DNA of 64,000 nt from Klebsiella variicola (lineage in GTDB: Bacteria; Pseudomonadota; Gammaproteobacteria; Enterobacterales; Enterobacteriaceae): assembly GCF_000828055.2 (NCBI RefSeq), contig NZ_CP010523.2, positions 620,001-684,000 on the forward strand. The letters run 5' to 3'. Each line of letters opens with the position of its first letter. The first letter of the stretch is position 1. The notes beneath the pieces are model-generated. The model saw nothing but the letters and a program-made list of their open reading frames with translations. It did no database searches and had not been told where the DNA came from. The position numbers were made by a program, and so were the translations under genes. Shown here piece after piece: positions 48,511 to 55,023 of the stretch.

Positions 48511-48556
48511 TGGTGGCCCCTGTTGGGTTTGAACCAACGACCAAGCGATTATGAGT
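48511..48556 (-). tRNA. ileX: 3' fragment of tRNA-Ile2 (CAU anticodon), left attachment site (attL) of the element
   Basis: On the minus strand the 46 nt run from the anticodon loop (ACTCATAATC) through the T-arm (GTTGG-TTCAAAC-CCAAC, perfect stem) to the acceptor strand and CCA. The 5' half (D-arm and acceptor 5' strand) is replaced by AT-rich sequence from 48557. E. coli has ileX next to yqjH, which agrees with the backbone order here. The fragment is what integration into the tRNA 3' half leaves on this side; the complete tRNA should be at the other end, outside the window. Confidence 0.88.
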
Positions 48557-48637
48557 TATAGGATTAATTTATAACTATTATTCATTTTCGTTGAAAAACA
48601 GGTATTTAATCGTATGCATGCTCCACCGTAATGCACT

Positions 48638-48685
48638 AATATTACCCAATATTACCTATCTGAAATATCCCCGGCATATCCCCGG
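48638..48685. repeat. Two pairs of short direct repeats between attL and the integrase start
   Basis: AATATTACC at 48638-48646 and 48648-48656 (10-bp period), then ATATCCCCGG at 48665-48674 and 48676-48685 (11-bp period). Both periods equal one DNA turn. They may be arm-type integrase or AlpA/Xis binding sites that also control integrase expression. Confidence 0.55.
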
Positions 48686-48702
48686 GATTGCGAGAGGGAA
48701 GA

Positions 48703-50115
48703 TTGGAAACCATCAAATTCACCAAAGCTGCCATCATTGCGATCGCTTCTGAGTCAGGGAAAAGGCTTGAGTTCGCTGACAGCGTTTTGCCTGGTCTACG
48801 CCTGCGAGTTACCCCTACAGGGTCGAAATCATTCTGTGTTACCCGGTACCGGGAAGGAAAATTCATCCGTGTCACTCTGGGTAAGTTTCCTGATCTCACT
48901 GTAGACCAGGCCCGTGACATGGCCTCACGCATACTCGGTGAGGTGGCGACAACCCGCAGGAATCCAAATGACCAGCGGCGGGAAGATAAAAACAAATCCA
49001 TTACTCTGGCTGACGCGCTAGCGGAGTACATCAAATCCCGCGCTGGGCGTATCAAGCCGACAACTATAGAGCAGTATAAGGGCGTGCTGACTAACTTCTC
49101 TGGAGACTGGCTTAAAACACCGCTGGCGGCCATTGACCGTGAGAGAGTTGAAGTTAGGCATAAAGCCATTACTGATGGCGGTATATGGTTTGGCGATAAA
49201 CCGCAGCGTGCTGGAGTAGCAGCGGGCAGTAAAGCCCAGGCTGATTTATGGGCGCGGGTTTTGCGTGCGGTCTACCGGTATTCGCATGATCAATATCGCG
49301 ACAACGATGGCAACCGTCTGTTGCCTGATCCGCCCACGATGGTACTGAGCGCCAAACGAAAATGGCACGGCACAGCGCGTAAAACCTCCCGTATCCGCAA
49401 TAATGAGCTTTCCCGTTGGCTGGCCTCTGTTGATGCCGTTCGGCAACATGGAGCCAGTATCAGGGATGATTTTGCCGTATCGGTCTGCGATGCGCTGGAT
49501 GTGGCTTTATTTACGGGCTTGCGCCGTGCGGAGGTGTTCGGGCTGGAATGGTCCAGGGTAAATATGTCCGGCCGTTACTTCTGGATTGACCAGACGAAGA
49601 ACGGAGACCCGCTTGAACTTCCGATTACCGATACACTGTTGGCTATCTTCCAACGCCGAAAAGAATTACGTCGTGATAATAACCCGTATGTATTTCCGGC
49701 GGAGAAAGGCGGAATAATTACGGATCCCCGAAGGGTGATAGGCCAGATAAGCGAAGCTACCACGCAGTGCGGTACAGAGAGCGCCATCGGTTTTACCTGC
49801 CATGATGCTAGGCGTACTTTCGGCAGTGTGGCGGAGTTGGTGGGCGTTGGTCCATATATCCTTAAGCGTTTGATGAATCATAAAACTATGCGTAGCGCTG
49901 ACGTCACGCAGGGCTATTTGCATTTTTCAGCAGACGAGCTGCAGAAGCCAGCCCAAAAAATAGAACACGCCATACTGGATCACGCCGGTCTGGTGGAGCA
50001 ATCAGGTGGCCTTGATGCACAGCTCCTTGCCGTGATGGGAACGATGAGTGATGAAGAAAAGCGCGAAATGTTGTTTTTAATATTAAATTCAGGAATCAAG
50101 GAGAATAAGGCATGA
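48703..50115 (+). CDS. int: P4-type tyrosine integrase
   Basis: 470 aa from the TTG at 48703 (ETIKFTKAAIIAIASESGKR), which GAGAGGGAAGA precedes; another TTG five codons earlier is open too. An N-terminal DUF4102 domain (LPGLRLRVTPTGSKSFCV), a SAM-like core-binding domain, and a catalytic domain follow. Catalytic residues: Arg in FTGLRRAEVFGLEW, His-x-x-Arg in CHDARRTFGSV, and the nucleophile Tyr in VTQGYLHFS. It integrates the element into the tRNA-Ile2 gene. Its stop overlaps the next gene (ATGA). Confidence 0.93.
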   Translation: METIKFTKAAIIAIASESGKRLEFADSVLPGLRLRVTPTGSKSFCVTRYREGKFIRVTLGKFPDLTVDQARDMASRILGEVATTRRNPNDQRREDKNKSITLADALAEYIKSRAGRIKPTTIEQYKGVLTNFSGDWLKTPLAAIDRERVEVRHKAITDGGIWFGDKPQRAGVAAGSKAQADLWARVLRAVYRYSHDQYRDNDGNRLLPDPPTMVLSAKRKWHGTARKTSRIRNNELSRWLASVDAVRQHGASIRDDFAVSVCDALDVALFTGLRRAEVFGLEWSRVNMSGRYFWIDQTKNGDPLELPITDTLLAIFQRRKELRRDNNPYVFPAEKGGIITDPRRVIGQISEATTQCGTESAIGFTCHDARRTFGSVAELVGVGPYILKRLMNHKTMRSADVTQGYLHFSADELQKPAQKIEHAILDHAGLVEQSGGLDAQLLAVMGTMSDEEKREMLFLILNSGIKENKA

Positions 50116-50837
50116 GTGAAAATAAGCTTCCTGACCGACTTTATTACCCTTTACCCGAAGCTGCTGAATTTTTGGGATGCTCTGTAAGGGATGTTTACCA
50201 TTACTGCGCAACGGGAATGATAGCTTTGACAGTATATCTCAGAGATATTTATGCTGAGGATGTTGGATTAATGACTTTAGATTTAGGTGGTGAATTATTA
50301 ACGCCTGATGATATTGATGCCGGCACAAACCTTATGAATGAGATTTCCCTGATCTCAGGTATTCATTATGAAACAGAAGATGAGTTGAAATTTATAAGGG
50401 CTAATTATATAGATGGTTTTTTTTATGTAGGCAGTACCGATTGTTTTTTACTTGAGTTCTCGAACGATAGCTTTATAACTCTGTCTGGAGTTACAAGCCA
50501 CCCATTTAAAAGTGCTGATGATGGTGTTTATGCTTTCTTTCATAAAGGGCTTAACGTTCCAAGGGAGCGATTATGTATTCTGGGGAGTGATATTGTTAAA
50601 GTTATTGAAGTGAATGAGATTAGTGTTGATAAAAAAGAACACCCTAAAAGGGCAAATAAGAAAGGTGAAATAATTCCTGCATTATTGAAGATGATTCCGG
50701 AATTTGGTGATGTTAATTTGGAAAGTGAAAGTATAAGCAAAATAGCTTCAATTTTAGAAGCAATTGCAGCAGCTAAAGGAATTGAGTTGAATCTTCCAGA
50801 TAAAAATACTTGGGCTCGTTACTTGGGGAGAAAGTGA
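50112..50837 (+). CDS. AT-rich hypothetical protein coupled to the integrase
   Basis: 241 aa. The first 35 residues (YYPLPEAAEFLGCSVRDVYH) resemble an excisionase-type helix-turn-helix used to read DNA. The middle is unassigned. The C-terminal segment (KGEIIPALLKMIPEF through NTWARYLGRK) has the pattern of a short helical domain common at the ends of integrated-element proteins. AAGGAG lies 8 nt before its start. GC content is clearly lower than that of the integrase. Function unknown; a recombination or regulatory accessory is plausible. Confidence 0.7.
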   Translation: MSENKLPDRLYYPLPEAAEFLGCSVRDVYHYCATGMIALTVYLRDIYAEDVGLMTLDLGGELLTPDDIDAGTNLMNEISLISGIHYETEDELKFIRANYIDGFFYVGSTDCFLLEFSNDSFITLSGVTSHPFKSADDGVYAFFHKGLNVPRERLCILGSDIVKVIEVNEISVDKKEHPKRANKKGEIIPALLKMIPEFGDVNLESESISKIASILEAIAAAKGIELNLPDKNTWARYLGRK

Positions 50838-50864
50838 ATTCACTTCTTACCTAAGTGAATTCAC
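50832..50864. promoter_or_regulatory. Two tandem GTGAATTCAC palindromes (operator-like)
   Basis: AAGTGAATTCACTT (50832-50845, perfect 14-bp palindrome) and AAGTGAATTCAC (50853-50864) have centres 21 bp apart, two helical turns. The first contains the stop codon of the upstream gene; both lie 65-100 bp before the AlpA-like gene. Likely a repressor site of the element. Confidence 0.6.
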
Positions 50865-50892
50865 CCAAAATCTAGCCCGAGATACCAATAAT

Positions 50893-50925
50893 CCTCACCG
50901 TTGTTACCCATTAACCACGGTGAGG
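50893..50925 (+). promoter_or_regulatory. Hairpin that covers the ribosome site of the AlpA-like gene
   Basis: CCTCACCGT (50893-50901) pairs perfectly with ACGGTGAGG (50917-50925). The GTGAGG in the second arm is the Shine-Dalgarno of the gene starting at 50930. Translation would need this stem to open. Confidence 0.55.
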
Positions 50926-50929
50926 CATC

Positions 50930-51130
50930 ATGACTACCAATACCATGCAAGACAAAAAACTTACCCGCCCGGAAGCCGCCGCATACATTGGGGTGGCTCC
51001 GCGCACTATGGCGAACTGGCACAGTACAGGCCGGGTAAAAATCCCCTTCTACAAAGTAGGCCGTAAAAAAACTATCTACCTGCAATCAGATCTTGATACG
51101 TATCTGGCATCGGTTCGCCAGTCTGCGTAA
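50930..51130 (+). CDS. AlpA/MerR-type small DNA-binding regulator
   Basis: 66 aa. The helix-turn-helix spans KLTRPEAAAYIGVAPRTMAN, followed by the wing-like KIPFYKVGRKKTIYLQSDLD and TYL, the standard layout of AlpA/excisionase-like (HTH_17) proteins. In P4-like satellites and phage-inducible islands, AlpA activates integrase and excision. The upstream hairpin and palindromes suggest tight control. Confidence 0.85.
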   Translation: MTTNTMQDKKLTRPEAAAYIGVAPRTMANWHSTGRVKIPFYKVGRKKTIYLQSDLDTYLASVRQSA

Positions 51131-51141
51131 TGGGGTGGGAT

Positions 51142-51285
51142 ATGGCACAAAGAAAAGCTCTTCGTATCCGCAACTCCACTCTGAAGAAAGGCAAAACTCT
51201 AGCATCAACATGGGCACCAGAGACGAGTTTCACTCCCGCTGCTGTACCTAACGTCAATAACCCATATAGCCGTAAATCGGCCTAA
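51142..51285 (+). CDS. Small basic protein, 47 aa
   Basis: AQRKALRIRNSTLKKGKTLA then STWAPETSFTPAAVPNVNNP and YSRKSA. An alternative start (51130) overlaps the upstream stop. The N-terminal half is strongly basic, as in small nucleic-acid-binding proteins. It is too short for family assignment. Spacing and GGGTGGGAT upstream allow translation coupled to the AlpA-like gene. Confidence 0.5.
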   Translation: MAQRKALRIRNSTLKKGKTLASTWAPETSFTPAAVPNVNNPYSRKSA

Positions 51286-51424
51286 CAGAAGACCAATGCA
51301 ACCACACGCAACTTCGTCTGATCAGCGAAAATAAATTTTGTTGCGTGTCGTTGAAGTAAAAATATTGCAGCATACCTAACGCTGTCGCGGCGGCTCTGAA
51401 TAACAACTTTTGGAGCGATAGAAA

Positions 51425-52237
51425 ATGACTAAGAAAAAACTAACTGCCTTAACTGGCAGCGGCCAGACTCACCCTGAAGCCAGCAAGAAGGATAATTCCG
51501 GCAATAACTTTGCGGCGCGAATCCCTGTAACGCTTAGCAATATTGGCGGGAAAGAAATTCAGTCAGTTCGTGGGCGAAAACTTCACTCTTTTTTGGCGGT
51601 AGGCCGAGATTTCACCACCTGGATCAAAGCCCGCATTACCCAATACGGATTTGTTGAAGGCGTCGATTATGTGATTGTCGAAGATTTGACCTCCCCGAAA
51701 CGGGGGAGCTCAAAATCTCGTCAACGCATTGAGCACGATTACATTCTCTCTCTGAATATGGGTAAAGAGCTTTCGATGGTTGAGCGCAACGAGCAAGGCA
51801 AGATGGCTCGTCAGTACTTCATCGACTGCGAAGAACGCCTGCGCCGGGTCGCCCCTGAAGAACATGAGGCGGCGTTGCTGACATGGCGTAAAAATCGTGT
51901 AGCAGCTTGCGAAGATCACAAAAGCATGGCCGAGGCGATGAAGGGCTATATCGAACGCACTGGAGATAAGCAGCACGGGTTTGCCTACAGCAATGAATGC
52001 ACCTTCCTCAATAGCCTTGCGCTGGGTATGCACCCGCGAGCATGGGCGAAGCAGAAAGAAATCCCGGTAAAGCAGGTGCGCGACCACATGAACACTGAAC
52101 AACTGGCGCTGCTGGCCTATCTGGAAAGCCGTAACTGCGCTCTGCTGGATCTGGATACCAGTACGTCAACCCGCAAGACGAAACTCACTGAACTGGCGCA
52201 ACGTTGGCTGGTTAAAAGAGTGGGAGGAACAGCATGA
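51425..52237 (+). CDS. AntA/AntB-type phage antirepressor
   Basis: 270 aa. The AntA/AntB domain spans about residues 45-140: VRGRKLHSFLAVGRDFTTWI, then KARITQYGFVEGVDYVIVED and HDYILSLNMGKELSMVERNE. The C-terminal part is likely the effector half (KEIPVKQVRDHMNTEQLALL). Such proteins neutralise phage repressors. It has its own leader (51286-51424, no gene seen) and a GGAG ribosome site. Confidence 0.85.
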   Translation: MTKKKLTALTGSGQTHPEASKKDNSGNNFAARIPVTLSNIGGKEIQSVRGRKLHSFLAVGRDFTTWIKARITQYGFVEGVDYVIVEDLTSPKRGSSKSRQRIEHDYILSLNMGKELSMVERNEQGKMARQYFIDCEERLRRVAPEEHEAALLTWRKNRVAACEDHKSMAEAMKGYIERTGDKQHGFAYSNECTFLNSLALGMHPRAWAKQKEIPVKQVRDHMNTEQLALLAYLESRNCALLDLDTSTSTRKTKLTELAQRWLVKRVGGTA

Positions 52238-52253
52238 TCGCGGATAAAACAAA

Positions 52254-52600
52254 GGCAGCTTTGCAGAGCTGCCAATGTCACTACCAAATACCCAAGCAGA
52301 GCCAGCATACCAGGGTTGGCGCTGGTGGTCAAAGTCTGAACAGAGTGCAAATTTGCATTCTGGTAGATTTCTCATTGTTTTTATGGCAAAGCGTAAAATG
52401 GCGCTTTGTGCCTAAGTCATTGATTATTCCACCAGTCCTCACTTTGAGGACTGGTGTGGGTTGTCAAATAATGAGCCGACTCAATATTGAGCCCGCTGAT
52501 TTTATTCAGCTTTTACGGCAAAGCCCAAAAGTGAGCTTTGCGTATAACTCATTGACTCCATTATTCTTCCTCACTTTGGGGAAAAAGGGCGGGAAATCAA
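52254..52600. repeat. Hairpin-rich region with a duplicated unit of about 90 bp
   Basis: From left to right: GGCAGCT/AGCTGCC stem (52254-52273); 22-bp palindrome around TGCAAATTTGCA (52341-52362, one G-T pair); unit 1 from GGCAAAGC (52385) to the 11-bp stem ACCAGTCCTCA/TGAGGACTGGT (52431-52455); CTCAATATTGAG (52480-52491); unit 2 from GGCAAAGC (52517) to CCTCACTTTGGGG (about 52571). The units share GGCAAAGC, GCTTTG, TCATTGA and TCCTCACTTTG in order, 132 bp apart. I see no gene on either strand. Confidence 0.65.
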
Positions 52601-52634
52601 ACCCTACCCTGTGCTTTCTGTTTCTTCAGACTGA

Positions 52635-52748
52635 TTACCGAGTTAGCCATATAAGGGCTTTAACAATCCAGTATGTGGAATACGCAGTTGCAACTAAAAA
52701 AACAACAGCGATTGCGTCTCGCCATTTACCCCGTTCCGTATCAGGCAT
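52635..52748 (-). CDS. 37-aa single-span membrane protein
   Basis: MPDTERGKWRDAIAVVFLVA then TAYSTYWIVKALIWLTR. A charged N-terminus is followed by one or two hydrophobic segments. Third gene of a minus-strand run with the 45-aa and ribbon-helix-helix genes; its ATG lies 4 bp after the previous stop region. Too small for family assignment. Holin-like, toxin-like or small regulatory membrane peptides are options. Confidence 0.5.
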   Translation of the reverse strand: MPDTERGKWRDAIAVVFLVATAYSTYWIVKALIWLTR

Positions 52749-52751
52749 AAA

Positions 52752-52889
52752 TCATTCCTCTGGATCTGCCTTAGCTTTTTTGCGCTGGTCTTCCTTGAGC
52801 TTTTTGAGAAATGATTCCAGCGGGAATTGCATTGACTTAGCTTTTGGTTCTGCTTCGACGGGTTGCGAATTCTTCTGCTCTTTTGTCAT
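52752..52889 (-). CDS. 45-aa charged protein
   Basis: MTKEQKNSQPVEAEPKAKSM then QFPLESFLKKLKEDQRKKAK and ADPEE. Lysine/glutamate-rich, probably helical in the second half. Starts 3 bp after the stop of the ribbon-helix-helix gene and ends 3 bp before the membrane-peptide ATG. I do not recognise it. Confidence 0.55.
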   Translation of the reverse strand: MTKEQKNSQPVEAEPKAKSMQFPLESFLKKLKEDQRKKAKADPEE

Positions 52890-52892
52890 GTG

Positions 52893-53072
52893 TCAGCCCT
52901 TAGGCTCAATGCCGCGCTGCTGTAGTTCTTTGCGGATGATGCGCTTGATCCAAGCAGCCAGTGATTCGTCGCCATCCTGTTGTTGTGCTTGTTCCATTAG
53001 CTCACGTAGCTCGGGATCTAATCTGAACTGGAATGGAGGATTACCACGTCTTTCATTTTTGTGTGTTGACAC
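52893..53072 (-). CDS. Ribbon-helix-helix (Arc/CopG-type) regulator, 59 aa
   Basis: GTG start at 53072. STHKNERRGNPPFQFRLDPE is a beta-strand in the Arc style, and LRELMEQAQQQDGDESLAAW then IKRIIRKELQQRG give two helices with the G/D turn between. Its promoter region (53077-53119) carries paired TGTAAT half-sites in both orientations, typical of an autoregulated repressor of this fold. It faces the Icd-like operon starting at 53203. Confidence 0.7.
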   Translation of the reverse strand: MSTHKNERRGNPPFQFRLDPELRELMEQAQQQDGDESLAAWIKRIIRKELQQRGIEPKG

Positions 53073-53076
53073 GTTA

Positions 53077-53119
53077 ATTACACCCGATGTAATGTGTTTA
53101 TGTGTAATGACACATTACA
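53077..53119. promoter_or_regulatory. Quadruple TGTAAT half-site operator between RHH gene and Icd-like operon
   Basis: ATTACA-cccga-TGTAAT (53077-53093) is followed by TGTAAT-gacac-ATTACA (53103-53119... written with its first T at 53103). Both have 5-nt spacers, one converging and one diverging. A longer view gives TGTAATGTGT (53088-53097) mirrored by ACACATTACA (53110-53119). This fits cooperative binding of ribbon-helix-helix dimers and control of both promoters. Confidence 0.6.
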
Positions 53120-53202
53120 TACAAGAAAGACAAATAGCAACGCCCCGGAGTGCGGGAACACTACCGAGGCGTCTAACCAAACCGTTATACGAGGTAACAG
53201 TT

Positions 53203-53412
53203 ATGGCTGGATCACAGCATACCCAAACTCACCCTGAATTTACATGGCGTTTTCTCTCCACTTCCGAGCGAAACCCTACTGCAAAGCCGTTGGTTATTTA
53301 CGTCAACGCATCCAGTGAGCAGGAAGCCCGCGACACCATGCCTGGCGTAACCCTCATTTTTGCCGCCCGCCTTCCATTTCATGCCTTTCAGGTTATGGAG
53401 GTGGCAGTATGA
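53203..53412 (+). CDS. Icd-like (host cell division inhibitor-like) protein, copy 1
   Basis: 69 aa from the ATG at 53203, preceded by GAGGT-AACAGTT. AGSQHTQTHPEFTWRFLSTS then ASSEQEARDTMPGVTLIFAA match the conserved part of Icd-like proteins of P1/P4-type elements: an HPEFT(F/W) start, a xASSEQEAR middle and an LxFAARLP end. A much longer open frame reaches back to 52234 but runs antisense through the three minus-strand genes and is probably not translated. The stop overlaps the next gene by 4 bp. Confidence 0.7.
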   Translation: MAGSQHTQTHPEFTWRFLSTSERNPTAKPLVIYVNASSEQEARDTMPGVTLIFAARLPFHAFQVMEVAV

Positions 53413-54005
53413 ATATTGCTCAAAGAGATCGAATCCTGGAACGTGTAACTCAGGTCATTGGGCGTACAGAGAGTATTGTGCCTAATACTCCAGAAAGTAA
53501 TTCACACGATCGTTTATTGCGGATAAGCGCAGGTCTCTTGCATCTGTTAAATGAGGTCCTTCCTGGCATTGCCAATACGACTGAACGCGACGAAATAGAC
53601 GAAATAGCAGTGTGGGTAGATGCCATGTATTCCATCACGATGATAGAAGCGTTAGATGCAAAATCACTGCGTCCCACAACCGTACTAGGCTTGCGCAATG
53701 AAGTACCTGTGCCGACTGGTGGTGATGCCGCAACCACGGTGCGTTATGCGGCAGAGCTACAGGAATTGTGGGAGCTTCATCTTGATGCTCGCTTGCGGGC
53801 TGCCAACCCTAAAGCTGGCGCCAGATTATGGACGTTAATCAGCGAACTTAACTACGCAGCTCAGCGTACGGAAAGCAGATATAACCGCCTGCTGTTAAAG
53901 CTGGAGGCTATGGCGAATATCACTACGCCTTTGGAGCAGAGGGAAAGTGCGACCCCTTCAACCTTAGAGACATTCCCTTCAGGTCAGGAGGTTCGTCATG
54001 AGTGA
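53409..54005 (+). CDS. Hypothetical helical protein, 198 aa
   Basis: NIAQRDRILERVTQVIGRTE and further amphipathic helices; no catalytic motif or membrane segment is visible. GGAGGT precedes the ATG. It overlaps the genes on both sides by 4 and 8 bp, so it is translated as part of the operon that ends in the DUF927 gene. Family unknown to me. Confidence 0.65.
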   Translation: MNIAQRDRILERVTQVIGRTESIVPNTPESNSHDRLLRISAGLLHLLNEVLPGIANTTERDEIDEIAVWVDAMYSITMIEALDAKSLRPTTVLGLRNEVPVPTGGDAATTVRYAAELQELWELHLDARLRAANPKAGARLWTLISELNYAAQRTESRYNRLLLKLEAMANITTPLEQRESATPSTLETFPSGQEVRHE

Positions 54006-54198
54006 ATTAACCGTCCAGCAGGCTGCTGATAAAGCATATCAGGCAGAAATTATTCTCGCCCTGATGCAGGGAAAATCGGCTGTGCGCATGGAAGATAGCG
54101 AAATTGACGCGCTGATCGCGATGGTTAAAGACTTGATCGGCGATGTGGGTGGTTTTCTTGGTGAAGAAGCATCACGTGAGGAGGTGGAAAATGCATAA
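53998..54198 (+). CDS. Small acidic protein, 66 aa
   Basis: SELTVQQAADKAYQAEIILA then MEDSEIDALIAMVKDLIGDV, acidic and helical. AGGAGG-TTCGTC precedes the ATG. Overlaps both neighbours by 8 bp. A similar small acidic helical protein follows two genes later (54462-54659), which suggests a duplicated gene pair with the Icd-like genes. Confidence 0.65.
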   Translation: MSELTVQQAADKAYQAEIILALMQGKSAVRMEDSEIDALIAMVKDLIGDVGGFLGEEASREEVENA

Positions 54199-54469
54199 CC
54201 CTCAGCCTAAAAACTTTACCTGGCTTTTTCTGGCCACTTACGCCGATGCTAAAGCGCTCCCTGTGGTTCTGCGTACTCAGGCTAATACCGAAGATGAAGC
54301 CCGTTCGCAGCTTACTGGTGATTTTTCTCTCACATTCGCGGCAAAAATTCGTTCCGATTGTCTTCTCACTTGTCATTGGGTGGATCGGGATAGTTCTGTT
54401 TTATGGTCTGTCATGGGCTGCAATGCTGACGCCTCACTTCAGCAAATGAAGGGGGCTAGCAATGTCTAA
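54191..54469 (+). CDS. Icd-like protein, copy 2
   Basis: 92 aa from the ATG at 54191 (HNPQPKNFTWLFLATYADAK). It shares with copy 1 the order: FTW-FL, then AKALPVV-xTQANTEDEAR, then GDFSLTFAAKI, against FTW-FL, AKPLVI-VNASSEQEAR and GVTLIFAARL. It has an extra 25-residue C-terminus (CHWVDRDSSVLWSVMGC). Together they make a tandem paralog pair in one operon. Possible host division or replication interference, by analogy with P1 Icd only. Confidence 0.65.
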   Translation: MHNPQPKNFTWLFLATYADAKALPVVLRTQANTEDEARSQLTGDFSLTFAAKIRSDCLLTCHWVDRDSSVLWSVMGCNADASLQQMKGASNV

Positions 54470-54659
54470 TCTCGAAATATTGACCCCGAAAAAGGCGAAA
54501 TCGCGAGCTTTACAGCTTTCAACGCTGCTTATGGTGATTTCAGAGAACGCTATGCAGGAGCATGAAAGACAGCAGCTGGTTGAGCTTTCTTACGATATTT
54601 CGTGTGAGCTTGCTTCCTTCATGCTTGAGCAAGAATTGCCGGAGGTCGGCCATGCATAA
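54462..54659 (+). CDS. Small helical protein, 65 aa
   Basis: SNLEILTPKKAKSRALQLST then LLMVISENAMQEHERQQLVE. Acidic second half, no motif. A GGGGGCT ribosome site lies in the preceding gene. The stop overlaps the following ATG by 8 bp. Confidence 0.6.
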   Translation: MSNLEILTPKKAKSRALQLSTLLMVISENAMQEHERQQLVELSYDISCELASFMLEQELPEVGHA

Positions 54660-55023
54660 CCCTGCTGAGTTAAACGAATCGCTTGAAAGGCGTATAGACC
54701 TGCTGACTGAAAAGGTGCTGTTCCTTGAGCAGCAGGTTAAATCACTGACTGACAGTCAGGGGGGAGAAATACCCCCGGGTATGGCGCCGGTATCTACTCT
54801 GGCTGCTGAGTTCGGTATTTCCACCAAAAAGGCGGAAGAGCTGGCGAAAAATACTGGCGTGATGATGGTGAAGTTAAAAGCGGGTGGCTTTGTTGCGCCG
54901 GAAGAGAAATTCAGGGAAGTGGCCAGGCAGGTGTTGCGTAGCGCTAAACGTAAATACGGATCGGCGTACTGGTATCACCCGTTGTTAGGTAAATTCCAGA
55001 TGAGTGGAGGGATCCCGAAGTGA
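54652..55023 (+). CDS. Coiled-coil and HTH-like small protein, 123 aa
   Basis: Start at the ATG 54652 (HNPAELNESLERRIDLLTEK), preceded by GGAGGT; an earlier in-frame start overlaps the previous gene too far. Residues 5-38 form a heptad-like coil (LTEKVLFLEQQVKSL). Residues 48-75 (GMAPVSTLAAEFGISTKKAE) look like a helix-turn-helix, followed by a basic C-terminus (QVLRSAKRKYGSAYWYH). Immediately upstream of the replication protein, with GGAGGG near its end serving the next gene. A replication accessory or DNA-binding role is plausible. Confidence 0.65.
   Translation: MHNPAELNESLERRIDLLTEKVLFLEQQVKSLTDSQGGEIPPGMAPVSTLAAEFGISTKKAEELAKNTGVMMVKLKAGGFVAPEEKFREVARQVLRSAKRKYGSAYWYHPLLGKFQMSGGIPK

Noticed and set aside
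48511..48556. Complete tRNA gene
   Set aside because: Only the 3' part from the anticodon loop is present; the D-arm and 5' acceptor strand are missing.
52234..53412. 392-codon plus-strand open frame ending in the Icd-like sequence
   Set aside because: Only the last 69 codons look like protein; the middle is the antisense of three better-supported small genes and the first part runs through hairpin-rich noncoding DNA.
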